Part shown: piece after piece, positions 50,069-59,022 of the stretch
How positions within the stretch are numbered: the stretch's first letter is position 1
How the letters are laid out: each line of letters begins with the position of its first letter
Made by a program: the position numbers and the translations under genes
The notes under the pieces: generated by a model
Database searches by the model: none
What the model saw: only the letters and a program-made list of their open reading frames with translations
Told to the model about the DNA's origin: nothing
Origin: Mycolicibacterium hodleri
GTDB lineage: Bacteria > Actinomycetota > Actinomycetes > Mycobacteriales > Mycobacteriaceae
Length of the DNA: 64,000 bases
Assembly: GCF_025822245.1 (NCBI RefSeq)
Contig: NZ_JACKTL010000020.1
Span: 62,001-126,000, forward strand
Direction: 5' to 3'

Positions 50069-52564
50069 ATGACCAGGCAGACACCAGATCCCGCCGCAGA
50101 CGCCCCTCGTTGGGTGGCGCCTGCGGCGGGATCGTCGCGTCCGGCGAAGGATCTGGCCACCGCGGCCGACCAGCTGCTCACCGGCGGCGCGCGACTGGAC
50201 TCCGCGGCACTGCGTGACGCGCTGCTCGATCTGCACGAATTCTGGCTGACCACCAAGGCGGCCGAGATCGGCATCACGGCCACCAGCGGCTTCGCCATCG
50301 TCGCCACCGGCGGGCTGGGACGCGGCGAGCTGCTGCCGTACTCGGATCTGGACCTGACCCTCGTCCACGACGACATGCCTCGCGACGTCGTGTCCCAGGT
50401 CGCCGAATTGCTGTGGTATCCGTTGTGGGACGCCAACATTCACATCGACCACAGCGTCCGCACGGTCCCGGAGGCGCTCAAGGTCGCCAGCGAGGACATC
50501 TCGGCGGGACTGGCCATGCTCGACGCGCGACACATCGCCGGCGACTCCGACCTCTCGCAACTGTTGGTCGGGGGCGCGCGTCGGCAGTGGCGCACCGGTA
50601 TCGCGCCGCGGTTCGAGGAACTGGTCGCGCACACGCGGGCCCGGTGGGATCGCAGCGGTCAGATCGCCCACCGCGCCGAACCGGACCTGAAGAACGGACG
50701 TGGCGGCCTGCGCGACGTTCAACTGCTCAACGCGCTCGCCATCGCGCAACTCGCCGACGCCTATCCGAGCCGATCGCTCGCCTCGCCGACGGGATCGCTG
50801 GGCGACGCGCACCTCGCACTTCTCAACGTGCGCACCGAACTCCACCGCGTCTCGCGTCGGGGCCGGGAGATGCTGCTGGCGCAGTACGCCGACGAGATCG
50901 GCGCCGCCCTGCACATCGGGGACCGATTCGACCTCGCCCGGATGCTCAGCGACGCCGCCCGCACCATCAGCTACTACGTCGACGCCGGAATCCGGACCGC
51001 GTCGAATGCGTTGCCGCGCCGCGGTTTGGCCGTGCTGCGTCGGCCCGTGCGACGCCCAGTCGACGAGGGCGTCATCGAGTACGGCGGGGAGATCATGCTG
51101 GCCCGCGACGCCCGTCCCGAACGTGATCCCGGGTTGATCCTGCGCGTCGCGGCGGCTTCGGCGACCACCGGACTGCCGATGTCGTCGTCGACGCTGGCCA
51201 GGCTCGCCGAGACGGCGCCCGAGCTGCGTACCCCGTGGCCCCGGCAGGCGCTGAAGGACCTGCTGGTAATGCTCGCCGCGGGTGGGGCCAGTGTCTCCAC
51301 GATCGAGGCCTTGGACCGAACCGGATTGTGGGGCAGGCTCTTCCCCGAATGGGGCGCGGTGCGGGACCTTCCGCCCCGCGACGTCGTCCACATCTGGACC
51401 GTCGACCGGCACCTCGTCGAAACCGTCTCGCGCGCAAGCGCGTTCACCACCCGGGTGTCGCGACCCGATCTGCTGGTGCTCGGTGCCCTCGCCCACGACA
51501 TCGGCAAGGGCCGCGGCGGCGACCACAGCGTCATCGGTGCCGATCTGGCGACCCAGATCGGCACCCGGCTGGGACTGTGGCCGTCCGACGTCGCGCTGCT
51601 GTCCAAGATGGTGCGCTACCACCTCCTGCTTCCCGACACCGCCACCCGTCGCGACCTGCAAGACCCCAAGGTGATCGCGTCGGTGGTCGACGCGCTCGAC
51701 GGCGACCCGGTGCTCCTCGAGCTGCTGCACGCGCTTGCCGAGGCCGATTCCCTGGCCACCGGTCCCGGCGTCTGGGGGGACTGGAAGGCGTCGCTGATCG
51801 GCGATCTGGTGCGCCGCTGCCGGCTGGTCATGGCGGGGGAGCCGCTACCCACGCCGGATCCGATTGACCCGCGGCATGTGTCGTTGGCCGCCGACCGCGG
51901 CGTGCACGTCGAGTTGGCGGCGTCGGACAGTCCGCACGTCTTCGACGTCGTGATGATCGCGCCCGACCGCCGCGGTCTGCTGGCCAAGGCCGCCGGCGTG
52001 CTGGCGCTGAACTCGCTGCGCGTGCACTCGGCGTCGGTCACCATTCACGAGGGTGTCGCGATCACCACCTTCGTCGTCTCACCGCACTTCGGCTCGCCAC
52101 CGGCCGCCGAGCTGCTGCGCGAACAGTTCGTGCTGGCCTTGGCGGGGGACCTCGACGTGATCGGTTCGCTGGAACGCCGCGACCGCGAGAGTGCCACGGT
52201 GAACACGACCAGGGCCGGGGACATCCCGGACGCCGTGCCGATCAACGCGCCCGCGCCGCCGCGGATCCTCTGGTTCGACGGCACGTCGCCCGGTGAGTTC
52301 GTGCTGCAGATCCGCAGCACGGACCGGGCGGGGCTGCTGGCCCGGCTCACTGCCGTCGTCGAACGCGACGGCGTCGACATCGCCTGGGCGAAGGTCACGA
52401 CGCTCGGATCGACGGTCGTGGACGCCTTCGGCATCGTGGTGCCCGCGCTGGCCACCGACGACGTGACCCGCGACGTGTCGGAGGCCCGCAAGGAACTCGA
52501 GCGCGACCTCTACGCCGTCCTGCCGACACCGGCCCCGCCGAAGGCAGTGCCGGAGGCCAGTTAG
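50069..52564 (+). CDS. glnD: [Protein-PII] nucleotidyltransferase/hydrolase
   Basis: This 831-residue bifunctional enzyme modifies PII at Y51 and removes the group again. The nucleotidyltransferase domain shows [20 protein letters not shown] with the metal Asp pair. The central HD hydrolase domain contains [17 protein letters not shown]. Two ACT domains follow, starting [20 protein letters not shown] and [28 protein letters not shown] precedes ATG 50069. It completes the amt-glnB-glnD operon. Confidence 0.95.
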   Translation: MTRQTPDPAADAPRWVAPAAGSSRPAKDLATAADQLLTGGARLDSAALRDALLDLHEFWLTTKAAEIGITATSGFAIVATGGLGRGELLPYSDLDLTLVHDDMPRDVVSQVAELLWYPLWDANIHIDHSVRTVPEALKVASEDISAGLAMLDARHIAGDSDLSQLLVGGARRQWRTGIAPRFEELVAHTRARWDRSGQIAHRAEPDLKNGRGGLRDVQLLNALAIAQLADAYPSRSLASPTGSLGDAHLALLNVRTELHRVSRRGREMLLAQYADEIGAALHIGDRFDLARMLSDAARTISYYVDAGIRTASNALPRRGLAVLRRPVRRPVDEGVIEYGGEIMLARDARPERDPGLILRVAAASATTGLPMSSSTLARLAETAPELRTPWPRQALKDLLVMLAAGGASVSTIEALDRTGLWGRLFPEWGAVRDLPPRDVVHIWTVDRHLVETVSRASAFTTRVSRPDLLVLGALAHDIGKGRGGDHSVIGADLATQIGTRLGLWPSDVALLSKMVRYHLLLPDTATRRDLQDPKVIASVVDALDGDPVLLELLHALAEADSLATGPGVWGDWKASLIGDLVRRCRLVMAGEPLPTPDPIDPRHVSLAADRGVHVELAASDSPHVFDVVMIAPDRRGLLAKAAGVLALNSLRVHSASVTIHEGVAITTFVVSPHFGSPPAAELLREQFVLALAGDLDVIGSLERRDRESATVNTTRAGDIPDAVPINAPAPPRILWFDGTSPGEFVLQIRSTDRAGLLARLTAVVERDGVDIAWAKVTTLGSTVVDAFGIVVPALATDDVTRDVSEARKELERDLYAVLPTPAPPKAVPEAS

Positions 52565-52576
52565 TGGACCGCCAGC

Positions 52577-52582
52577 TAGGCT
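52577..52582 (+). promoter_or_regulatory. Leaderless -10 element (TAGGCT) for ffh
   Basis: TAGGCT ends 6 nt before GTG 52589 and lies in the 24-bp gap after glnD, so ffh can be transcribed independently of nitrogen control. Confidence 0.5.
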
Positions 52583-52588
52583 AACCAC

Positions 52589-54157
52589 GTGTTTGAATCG
52601 CTTTCCGACCGATTGACCGGGGCCCTCTCCGGCCTCCGTGGCAAGGGTCGGCTCACCGACGCCGACATCGACGCCACCGCGCGCGAGATCCGGCTGGCCC
52701 TGCTCGAGGCTGACGTCTCCCTTGCCGTCGTGCGGGCCTTCATCGCCCGCGTCAAGGACCGCGCCAAGGGTGCCGAGGTGTCGGGTGCGCTGAACCCGGC
52801 CCAGCAGGTCGTCAAGATCGTCAACGACGAACTGGTCGGCATCCTCGGCGGTGAGACCCGCAAGCTGGCCTACGCCAAGACCCCGCCCACGGTCGTGATG
52901 CTGGCCGGCCTGCAGGGTTCCGGCAAGACGACCCTGGCGGGCAAGCTCGCCAAGTGGTTCAAGGGTCAGGGCCACACGCCGCTGCTGGTGGCCTGCGACC
53001 TGCAGCGGCCCGGCGCGGTCAACCAGCTTCAGATCGTCGGCGAGCGCGCCGGCGTCCAGGTGTTCGCGCCCAACCCGGGGGTCTCACCTGGCGGCTCCGA
53101 CATCGCGGCAATCAAGCCGGAGGATCCCGTGGCCGTCGCCGCGGCGGGGCTCGCCGAGGCCAAGGCCAAGCACTACGACGTCGTGATCGTCGACACCGCG
53201 GGCCGCCTCGGCATCGACGAGGAGTTGATGAACCAGGCGGCCGCGATCCGGGACGCGGTCAACCCCGACGAGGTCCTGTTCGTCCTCGACTCGATGATCG
53301 GCCAGGACGCCGTCACCACCGCCGAGGCCTTCCGCGAGGGCGTCGGCTTCACCGGCGTGGTGCTGACCAAGCTCGACGGCGACGCCCGCGGTGGCGCCGC
53401 GCTCTCGGTCCGCGAGATCACCGGCGTGCCGATTCTGTTCGCCTCCGATGGCGAGAAGCTGGACGACTTCGACGTCTTCCACCCCGACCGGATGGCCAGC
53501 CGCATCCTCGGCATGGGTGACGTGCTCACGCTCATCGAGCAGGCCGAGCAGGTCTTCGACGCCGAGAAGGCCGAGGCCGCCGCCGCGAAGATCGGCTCCG
53601 GCGAGCTCACCCTCGAAGACTTCCTCGAGCAGATGCTGATGATCCGCAAGATGGGTCCCATCGGCAACCTGCTGGGCATGCTGCCCGGCGCCGGGCAGAT
53701 GAAGGACGCGCTGGCGGCCGTCGACGACTCCCAGCTCGACCGGGTGCAGGCCATCATCCGCGGCATGACCCCCGCCGAGCGGGCCGACCCGAAGATCATC
53801 AACGCCTCGCGGCGGCTGCGCATCGCCAACGGGTCGGGTGTCGCGGTGGCCGAGGTGAACTCGCTGGTCGACCGGTTCTTCGAGGCCCGCAAGATGATGT
53901 CGCAGATGGCCGGGCAGATGGGAATGCCGTTCGCGCGCAAGGGTTCCTCGCGCAAGGCCGCCAAGGGCAAGAACAAGCAGGCGGGCAAGAAGAAGGGCCG
54001 GGGGCCCACTCCGCCGAGGACACCCAATCCGTTGGGCGCCGGTGGCGTGCCCGCCGGGTTCCCCGACCTGTCCAACATGCCGAAGGGTCTCGACGAGTTG
54101 CCGCCGGGGCTGGCCAACTTCGACCTGTCCAAGCTGAAGTTCCCCGGCCAGAAGTAG
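52589..54157 (+). CDS. ffh: Signal recognition particle protein Ffh
   Basis: This 522-residue SRP54 homologue binds signal peptides and 4.5S RNA. The N domain starts MFESLSDRLTGALSGLRGKG. The G domain has G1 GLQGSGKT at 107-114, DTAGRLG and TKLDGDARGG. The Met-rich M domain (about 325-445) includes RKMGPIGNLLGMLPG. The C-terminus is long: a Lys-rich stretch near 450-470 is followed by a Pro/Gly/Leu tail ending LKFPGQK, longer than the E. coli protein. The amidohydrolase gene starts 2 bp after the stop. Confidence 0.96.
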   Translation: MFESLSDRLTGALSGLRGKGRLTDADIDATAREIRLALLEADVSLAVVRAFIARVKDRAKGAEVSGALNPAQQVVKIVNDELVGILGGETRKLAYAKTPPTVVMLAGLQGSGKTTLAGKLAKWFKGQGHTPLLVACDLQRPGAVNQLQIVGERAGVQVFAPNPGVSPGGSDIAAIKPEDPVAVAAAGLAEAKAKHYDVVIVDTAGRLGIDEELMNQAAAIRDAVNPDEVLFVLDSMIGQDAVTTAEAFREGVGFTGVVLTKLDGDARGGAALSVREITGVPILFASDGEKLDDFDVFHPDRMASRILGMGDVLTLIEQAEQVFDAEKAEAAAAKIGSGELTLEDFLEQMLMIRKMGPIGNLLGMLPGAGQMKDALAAVDDSQLDRVQAIIRGMTPAERADPKIINASRRLRIANGSGVAVAEVNSLVDRFFEARKMMSQMAGQMGMPFARKGSSRKAAKGKNKQAGKKKGRGPTPPRTPNPLGAGGVPAGFPDLSNMPKGLDELPPGLANFDLSKLKFPGQK

Positions 54158-54159
54158 CC

Positions 54160-55227
54160 TTGCGGCTCCACTTTCGTGGTCGCGGGCTGCCCGACGGCGA
54201 ACCCGTCGAGTGGTGGGTCGTCGACGGTTGCCTGAGTGCCGAACCGGTCGTCGACGCCGAGACGGTGTTCGACGGCGGGTGGGTCGTTCCCGGTCTCGTC
54301 GACGCGCACTGTCACGTCGGGCTGGGTTCGGACGGGCCGACGGAGTTCGACGAGGCGGTCACCCAGGCCGAGATCGAGCGAGATGCCGGCGCGCTGCTGC
54401 TGCGCGACGCGGGCTCGCCCGTGGACACCCGCAGCATGGACGACCGCGAGGACCTGCCCCGGATCATCCGGGCGGGTCGCCATCTGGCTCGGCCGAAGCG
54501 CTACATTCCGCGCCTGCCGATCGACGTCGAGGACGAGTCGCAGTTGCCTGCCATGGTCGCCGAGCAGGCGCGGTGGGGCGACGGCTGGGTGAAGCTGGTG
54601 GGGGACTGGATCGACCGGAGCGTGGGCGACCTGGCCCCGCTGTGGTCCGACGACGTGCTGGTCGAGGCCGTCGCCGCCGCACACGCCGAGGGTGCTCGGG
54701 TGACCGCGCACGTGTTCGGCGAGGACGCGCTGCCCGGGCTGATAAACGCCGGCATCGACTGCATCGAGCACGGCACCGGCATCACCGACGACGTCATCGC
54801 CCTGATGCTGCAGCACGGCACCGCGTTGGTGCCGACGTTGGTCAACATCGAGAACTTTCCCGACATCGCCGCGGCGGCGGCGAAGTATCCGACCTACGCC
54901 AAGCACATGCGCGACCTCTACGCCTCGTGCCCGGCGCGGGTGGGCGCGGCGTACGACGCCGGGGTGCCGATCTTCGCGGGGACCGACGCCGGCGGCATGG
55001 TCGCCCACGGGCGCATCGCCGACGAGGTCGACGCGCTCCGGACCGTCGGCATGAGTGCGACGGCTGCACTCGGCGCGGCGTGCTGGGACGCCAGGGCGTG
55101 GCTGGGCCGCCCCGCCTTGGAGCACGGCGCCTCGGCCGACCTCGTCTGCTACGCCGAGGACCCTCGGTCACCCGGGGTGCTGAGCCACCCGGCGCTGGTG
55201 ATGCTGCGCGGCCGGGTGTACGGCTAG
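54160..55227 (+). CDS. Amidohydrolase (Rv2915c-like)
   Basis: This 355-residue metal-dependent hydrolase starts with TTG 2 bp after ffh. The first metal motif is DAHCHVG with H50 and H52. Further ligands include H in VTAHVFG and in IEHGTGI, and the metal Asp in FAGTDAGG. A Lys in GDGWVKLVGDWID could be the carbamylated bridge. M. tuberculosis has a counterpart in the same position beside ffh. Substrate is unknown; cyclic amides or imidazolone-like compounds are family possibilities. The stop overlaps the convergent flavoprotein gene by 4 bp. Confidence 0.9.
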   Translation: MRLHFRGRGLPDGEPVEWWVVDGCLSAEPVVDAETVFDGGWVVPGLVDAHCHVGLGSDGPTEFDEAVTQAEIERDAGALLLRDAGSPVDTRSMDDREDLPRIIRAGRHLARPKRYIPRLPIDVEDESQLPAMVAEQARWGDGWVKLVGDWIDRSVGDLAPLWSDDVLVEAVAAAHAEGARVTAHVFGEDALPGLINAGIDCIEHGTGITDDVIALMLQHGTALVPTLVNIENFPDIAAAAAKYPTYAKHMRDLYASCPARVGAAYDAGVPIFAGTDAGGMVAHGRIADEVDALRTVGMSATAALGAACWDARAWLGRPALEHGASADLVCYAEDPRSPGVLSHPALVMLRGRVYG

Positions 55228-56774
55228 TAGACGTCGCGCACGTAGCGGTGGGTCTTGACCAGGTCGTTGACGTAGGCGTGCGCCGCGTCGGCGTCCATCC
55301 CGCCGCAGCGAGACACGATGTCGCGCAACGTCGCGTCGACGTCCCTGGCCATCCGCTTCTCGTCGCCGCACACGTACACGTGGGCGCCGTCCTGAAGCCA
55401 CCCGAACAGCACGGCGGAGTTCTCCCACATGCGTTGCTGCACATACTCCTTCGGCCCGGTTGGCCGGTCGCGGGAGAACGCGAGGTCGAGTCTGGTCAAC
55501 GTGCCCGACGCCGCGAAGTCCTCCAACTCCTCACGGTAGAGAAAGTCGGTGGCGCGGCGACGGTCGCCGAAGAACAGCCACGACCGTCCCGTGGCCGCGG
55601 TGGCCCGCCGCTGCTGGAGGAAGGCGCGGAACGGTGCGACGCCGGTGCCGGGGCCGATCATCACGACGGGAACGTCGTCCGCAGGCAGTCGGAAGGTGTG
55701 ATTCGGGCGTAGGTGGATCCGAAGTGCGTCGCCGCGGTCGGCGAGGAACGTCGAGGCCACCCCGCCGTGGCGGCGATCCCCGGAGTCGTAGCGCACGGTG
55801 GCCACCGTCAGGTGCACGTGGTCGGGGTGGACCAGCGGGCTCGAGGCGATGGAGTAGTCGCGACACTGCAACGGCCGCAGGGTGTCCAGCAGTTCGTCGA
55901 CCGCGAGTTCGGCCAGCCGGACCAGGTCGAGGACGTCCCTGCCGTCGACCGACCAGTCTGCCGCGACCAGCGATTGCAGGGCCCGCGACGGCGTGCGGAT
56001 CTCGAAGTGGTCGGACAGCAGGACGCCGAGCGGTGCGTCGTGGTCGGCGACGGGGTGGCCGTGGCCGACGCCATAGTGCGCCAGGATCGCGTCGACGAGC
56101 TCCGGATCGTTCGTCGCGTGCACGGCGATGGAATCACCTGCGGTGTAGTCGAATTCGCAGCCGGTCACGTCGATCTCGTAGTGGCGGACCTCCCGATCGG
56201 ACGCCGGCGCGGTCAGCACCCGATTCGCGGTCAACCGGGCGTTGACGGGGAGGTGCCGGTCGCGCGGCGGCGCGACGGGTTCCGTCGTCGCGCCGGTGGC
56301 CACCGCCGGGGTGCCGGTGCGTGACAGGAGCTTCACCAGGTCGGTGGTCCATCCTCGGGCGGGCTGCTCGTAGGCCCCGTCGACGTCGACGCGTTCGGTC
56401 AGTCGGGTGGCACCGAGTTCCTCGAGTCGTTTGTCGAGTAATTTGCCTGCGTTGCAGAAGAATTCGTAGGAGAGGTCGCCGAGGGCCAGCACCGCGAAGC
56501 TCAGGTGCTCGAGCCGAGGGGCGTCGTCGGCGCTGAGGGCTTCCCAGAACAGCACCGCGTCGTCGGGGAACTCGCCGTCGCCGAACGTCGAGCAGACCAC
56601 CACGAAGTGGGTGGCCGACAGCAGATCGGCGGCGTCGACCTGGTTGAGTTCGACGGCGTCGGTCTGCACGCCGACGGCTGCGACGGCCTCGGCGAACGTC
56701 ATGGCGGCGTCCTCGGCGTTTCCCATGTCGGTACCGAAGGCCACGAGCAGCGAAAAGTCTTGGCGGCCGGTCAC
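55224..56774 (-). CDS. CysJ-like diflavin reductase
   Basis: This 516-residue protein has the full layout of NADPH-dependent diflavin reductases. A flavodoxin/FMN domain (about 7-145) includes VVCSTFGDGEFPDDAVLFW. The FAD domain (about 175-370) has CRDYSIASS, the RxYS motif, and GGVASTFL. The NADP domain has GPGTGVAPFRAFLQQRR and VYVCGDEKRMARDV. It resembles the sulfite reductase flavoprotein subunit, but no sulfite reductase haemoprotein gene is nearby, so the electron acceptor is unknown. GGGAG precedes GTG 56774, and a TAAGGT on the minus strand (56831-56826) is a likely -10. Confidence 0.9.
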   Translation of the reverse strand: MTGRQDFSLLVAFGTDMGNAEDAAMTFAEAVAAVGVQTDAVELNQVDAADLLSATHFVVVCSTFGDGEFPDDAVLFWEALSADDAPRLEHLSFAVLALGDLSYEFFCNAGKLLDKRLEELGATRLTERVDVDGAYEQPARGWTTDLVKLLSRTGTPAVATGATTEPVAPPRDRHLPVNARLTANRVLTAPASDREVRHYEIDVTGCEFDYTAGDSIAVHATNDPELVDAILAHYGVGHGHPVADHDAPLGVLLSDHFEIRTPSRALQSLVAADWSVDGRDVLDLVRLAELAVDELLDTLRPLQCRDYSIASSPLVHPDHVHLTVATVRYDSGDRRHGGVASTFLADRGDALRIHLRPNHTFRLPADDVPVVMIGPGTGVAPFRAFLQQRRATAATGRSWLFFGDRRRATDFLYREELEDFAASGTLTRLDLAFSRDRPTGPKEYVQQRMWENSAVLFGWLQDGAHVYVCGDEKRMARDVDATLRDIVSRCGGMDADAAHAYVNDLVKTHRYVRDVY

Positions 56775-56881
56775 GTTGGCTCCCTGGTCGTGGCGCGGAC
56801 CAGCCGCGCGGATGAGATTGGGGTGACCTTAGTTGACGGTGGGCGGCCGTGGGGGCCTACCCGAGCCGACGTGGTGGTCGG

Positions 56882-57481
56882 CTAGCTGGGCGCGCAGCCG
56901 AGTTGGGTCGCGACCGCGCGCATCGCTGCCTCTGCGGACTCCACCGTGACCAGCGCGTTGCCCGCGACGACGTGCAGGCCGTAGGCGTCCTCCAGTGCCA
57001 CGAAGTTCATGGCGAGGACGTCGTCGGTCAAGGCCGGGGTAAAGGCGCTGCTGCGTCGACCCTCGGCGAAGATCCCGCGGTAGGTGTCCATCTGACGCAG
57101 GTACATCCGTTGGACGAGGTCGTCGTGGAGCGCGGAATTGCCTGCCAGCACGTCGAATTCGTACAGGATTCGCATCAGGGCGTCGTCGGGGCCGCTCGGA
57201 AGGCCCGCCGTGATCGCGATGCCGAGTTTGGCCCGCGGGTCGTCGGTGGCCCCGACCAACCGATCGCGCTGGTCGCAGAATCGCTCCACCCCGGCCGCGT
57301 GCGCCTCGACCAGCAGTGCGTCCAGATCGTCGTAGTAGTAGAGCACCGTGCCTCTGCTGAGACCGGCCTGCAGGGCGACGTCGGTCAGCGACAGCGAGCG
57401 CAGCCCGTGCTTCTGGCTGGCGCTGTAGGTGGCCTCGATGAGGGCCTGGCGGCGGGCTCCCTGGTTACGCGGTCGGGCCAT
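56882..57481 (-). CDS. TetR-family transcriptional regulator
   Basis: This 199-residue regulator has an N-terminal TetR helix-turn-helix (about residues 8-55: SLTDVALQAGLSRGTVLYYYD) and a ligand-binding C-terminal domain. I chose ATG 57481 (MARPRNQGARRQ); the in-frame 57505 adds eight residues. It is divergent to an amino-acid permease and its partner amidohydrolase. A 26-bp near-perfect inverted repeat lies in the shared gap. The probable role is local repression of the permease operon, relieved by an imported amide or amino acid. That role is inference. Confidence 0.88.
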   Translation of the reverse strand: MARPRNQGARRQALIEATYSASQKHGLRSLSLTDVALQAGLSRGTVLYYYDDLDALLVEAHAAGVERFCDQRDRLVGATDDPRAKLGIAITAGLPSGPDDALMRILYEFDVLAGNSALHDDLVQRMYLRQMDTYRGIFAEGRRSSAFTPALTDDVLAMNFVALEDAYGLHVVAGNALVTVESAEAAMRAVATQLGCAPS

Positions 57482-57522
57482 GGGGTTGACAGTAATCGAG
57501 ATCACATGCCAACCTCGGGATC

Positions 57523-57548
57523 ATTCTTCGACAACAACGTCAAAGAAT
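57523..57548. promoter_or_regulatory. Candidate TetR operator between regulator and permease
   Basis: ATTCTTCGAC and GTCAAAGAAT form 10-bp arms with one mismatch around a 6-bp spacer (AACAAC). The site lies 41 bp before the TetR start and 37 bp before the permease ATG, where a shared operator would be expected. Confidence 0.55.
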
Positions 57549-57585
57549 TCCGGCATGCCCGGGCCCCACCATCAGAGACCACGAC

Positions 57586-59022
57586 ATGACCCATGCGACG
57601 CCGCCGACCGCGGCCGACACCACGCCCCCGTCCGGCGCCCCGACCTACGACGGCACGCTGTCCCGGTCATTGGGAGTGGGCGGCAACGTGCTCATCACGC
57701 TGTCGGGCATCTCGCCCGCCTCCAGCGTGTTCGTCCTCGGCGGTGCCGCACTGGGCGCCTACGGCACAGGCGTGTTCTGGGGCTTTGCCATCGCGGGCGT
57801 GGTGAGCATCCTCATCGCCTTTTGCTACGCCGAGTTGGCCTCGCGCCATCCGGTCGCCGGCGGCGACTACTCGCTGGTGAGCCGCACCCTCGGACCCTCC
57901 GCCGGGGTGGCGGTCTTCTTCGTCGGGTTGGTCACACTGCCCCTGATCGTGGCGGTCTTCGCCCTCGGGGTGGCCGAGTACCTCGGGGTCGCGATCGGTG
58001 GCCTCGACCCCGTGTGGACTGCCGTCGTCGTGACGGTGCTGGCCACGGGAACCGCATGCCTGAACATTCGAACCAACGCCTGGGTGACCGGAGCGTTCCT
58101 GTTCATCGAGATGGCGGCGCTCGCGCTGCTCTCGGTGCTTGGTCTGGTGCACGTCGAACGACCGATCACCGCACTGTTCGACCCGCAGGCCCTCGACGCC
58201 GCCACCGGCAATCTGGCGCCGCTGGGCATCGCCGGGCTGGTCATCGCCGTCACTCAGGGGATCTTCTCGTTCAACGGCTACGGCGGTGCGGTGTACTTCG
58301 CCGAGGAGACGAAGAACGCCCGACGCACCATCGCCAGAGCGGTGCTGTGGAGTGCGGTCGTCACCATTCTCGCGGAGATCATCCCGCTGGCCGCGATCCT
58401 GCTCGGCACCAGCTCGCTCGGGGATCTGTTCAGCGCAGACCTGCCGGTCGAGGCGTTCCTCGACGAGCGGGCCGGGCATGCCGTCACCGTCTTCGTCTTC
58501 GTCTCGATCGCGCTGGCGATCGTCAACGCCATCATCGCGATCGCCCTGCAGTCCGGCCGACTGCTGTTCGCCGCGGCCCGCGACCAGGCCCTGCCGCAGG
58601 CGATCGCCACTCCGCTCACCCGGGTCTCGGAGAACGCCAAGATGCCGTGGGTGGCGACCCTCGTGATGGGCGTGTTCGCCGTCGCCGGATGCCTGATCCC
58701 CGTCGACCTCCTCCTCAACGCCACCGGGTCGACGCTGGCCTTCAGCTATGGGTTCATCGCACTGTCGGCGATCGTCATGCGTCGCACGTCGGGCCGGACC
58801 GGCTACGCGATGCCGCTCTGGCCGCTGCCGCCCGTCGTCGCGCTCGTCGCGATCGCGGCGATCTTCGTGATGGGGCTGCTCGATCCCACCCAGTGGCCGA
58901 GCCTCGGCATCGCCGTCGGCATCGTCGCGGCCGGGTACCTGTACTACTTCGGATACCTGCGCAGCCGCGCCGGCACCCATCTGTTGCTGCTCGAGGTCGA
59001 CGACGAGGAGGGCGACCGATGA
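57586..59022 (+). CDS. APC-superfamily amino-acid permease
   Basis: This 478-residue membrane transporter has about 12 spans. The first-span signature SLGVGGNVLITLSGISPASSV cut across its length matches the unwound Gly-rich helix 1 of APC carriers. FSFNGYGGAVYFAEETKNARR matches helix 6 and the following consensus. The C-terminus is acidic (EVDDEEGDR). Its stop overlaps the amidohydrolase ATG by 4 bp, so uptake and hydrolysis are coupled. Substrate is unknown. Confidence 0.9.
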   Translation: MTHATPPTAADTTPPSGAPTYDGTLSRSLGVGGNVLITLSGISPASSVFVLGGAALGAYGTGVFWGFAIAGVVSILIAFCYAELASRHPVAGGDYSLVSRTLGPSAGVAVFFVGLVTLPLIVAVFALGVAEYLGVAIGGLDPVWTAVVVTVLATGTACLNIRTNAWVTGAFLFIEMAALALLSVLGLVHVERPITALFDPQALDAATGNLAPLGIAGLVIAVTQGIFSFNGYGGAVYFAEETKNARRTIARAVLWSAVVTILAEIIPLAAILLGTSSLGDLFSADLPVEAFLDERAGHAVTVFVFVSIALAIVNAIIAIALQSGRLLFAAARDQALPQAIATPLTRVSENAKMPWVATLVMGVFAVAGCLIPVDLLLNATGSTLAFSYGFIALSAIVMRRTSGRTGYAMPLWPLPPVVALVAIAAIFVMGLLDPTQWPSLGIAVGIVAAGYLYYFGYLRSRAGTHLLLLEVDDEEGDR

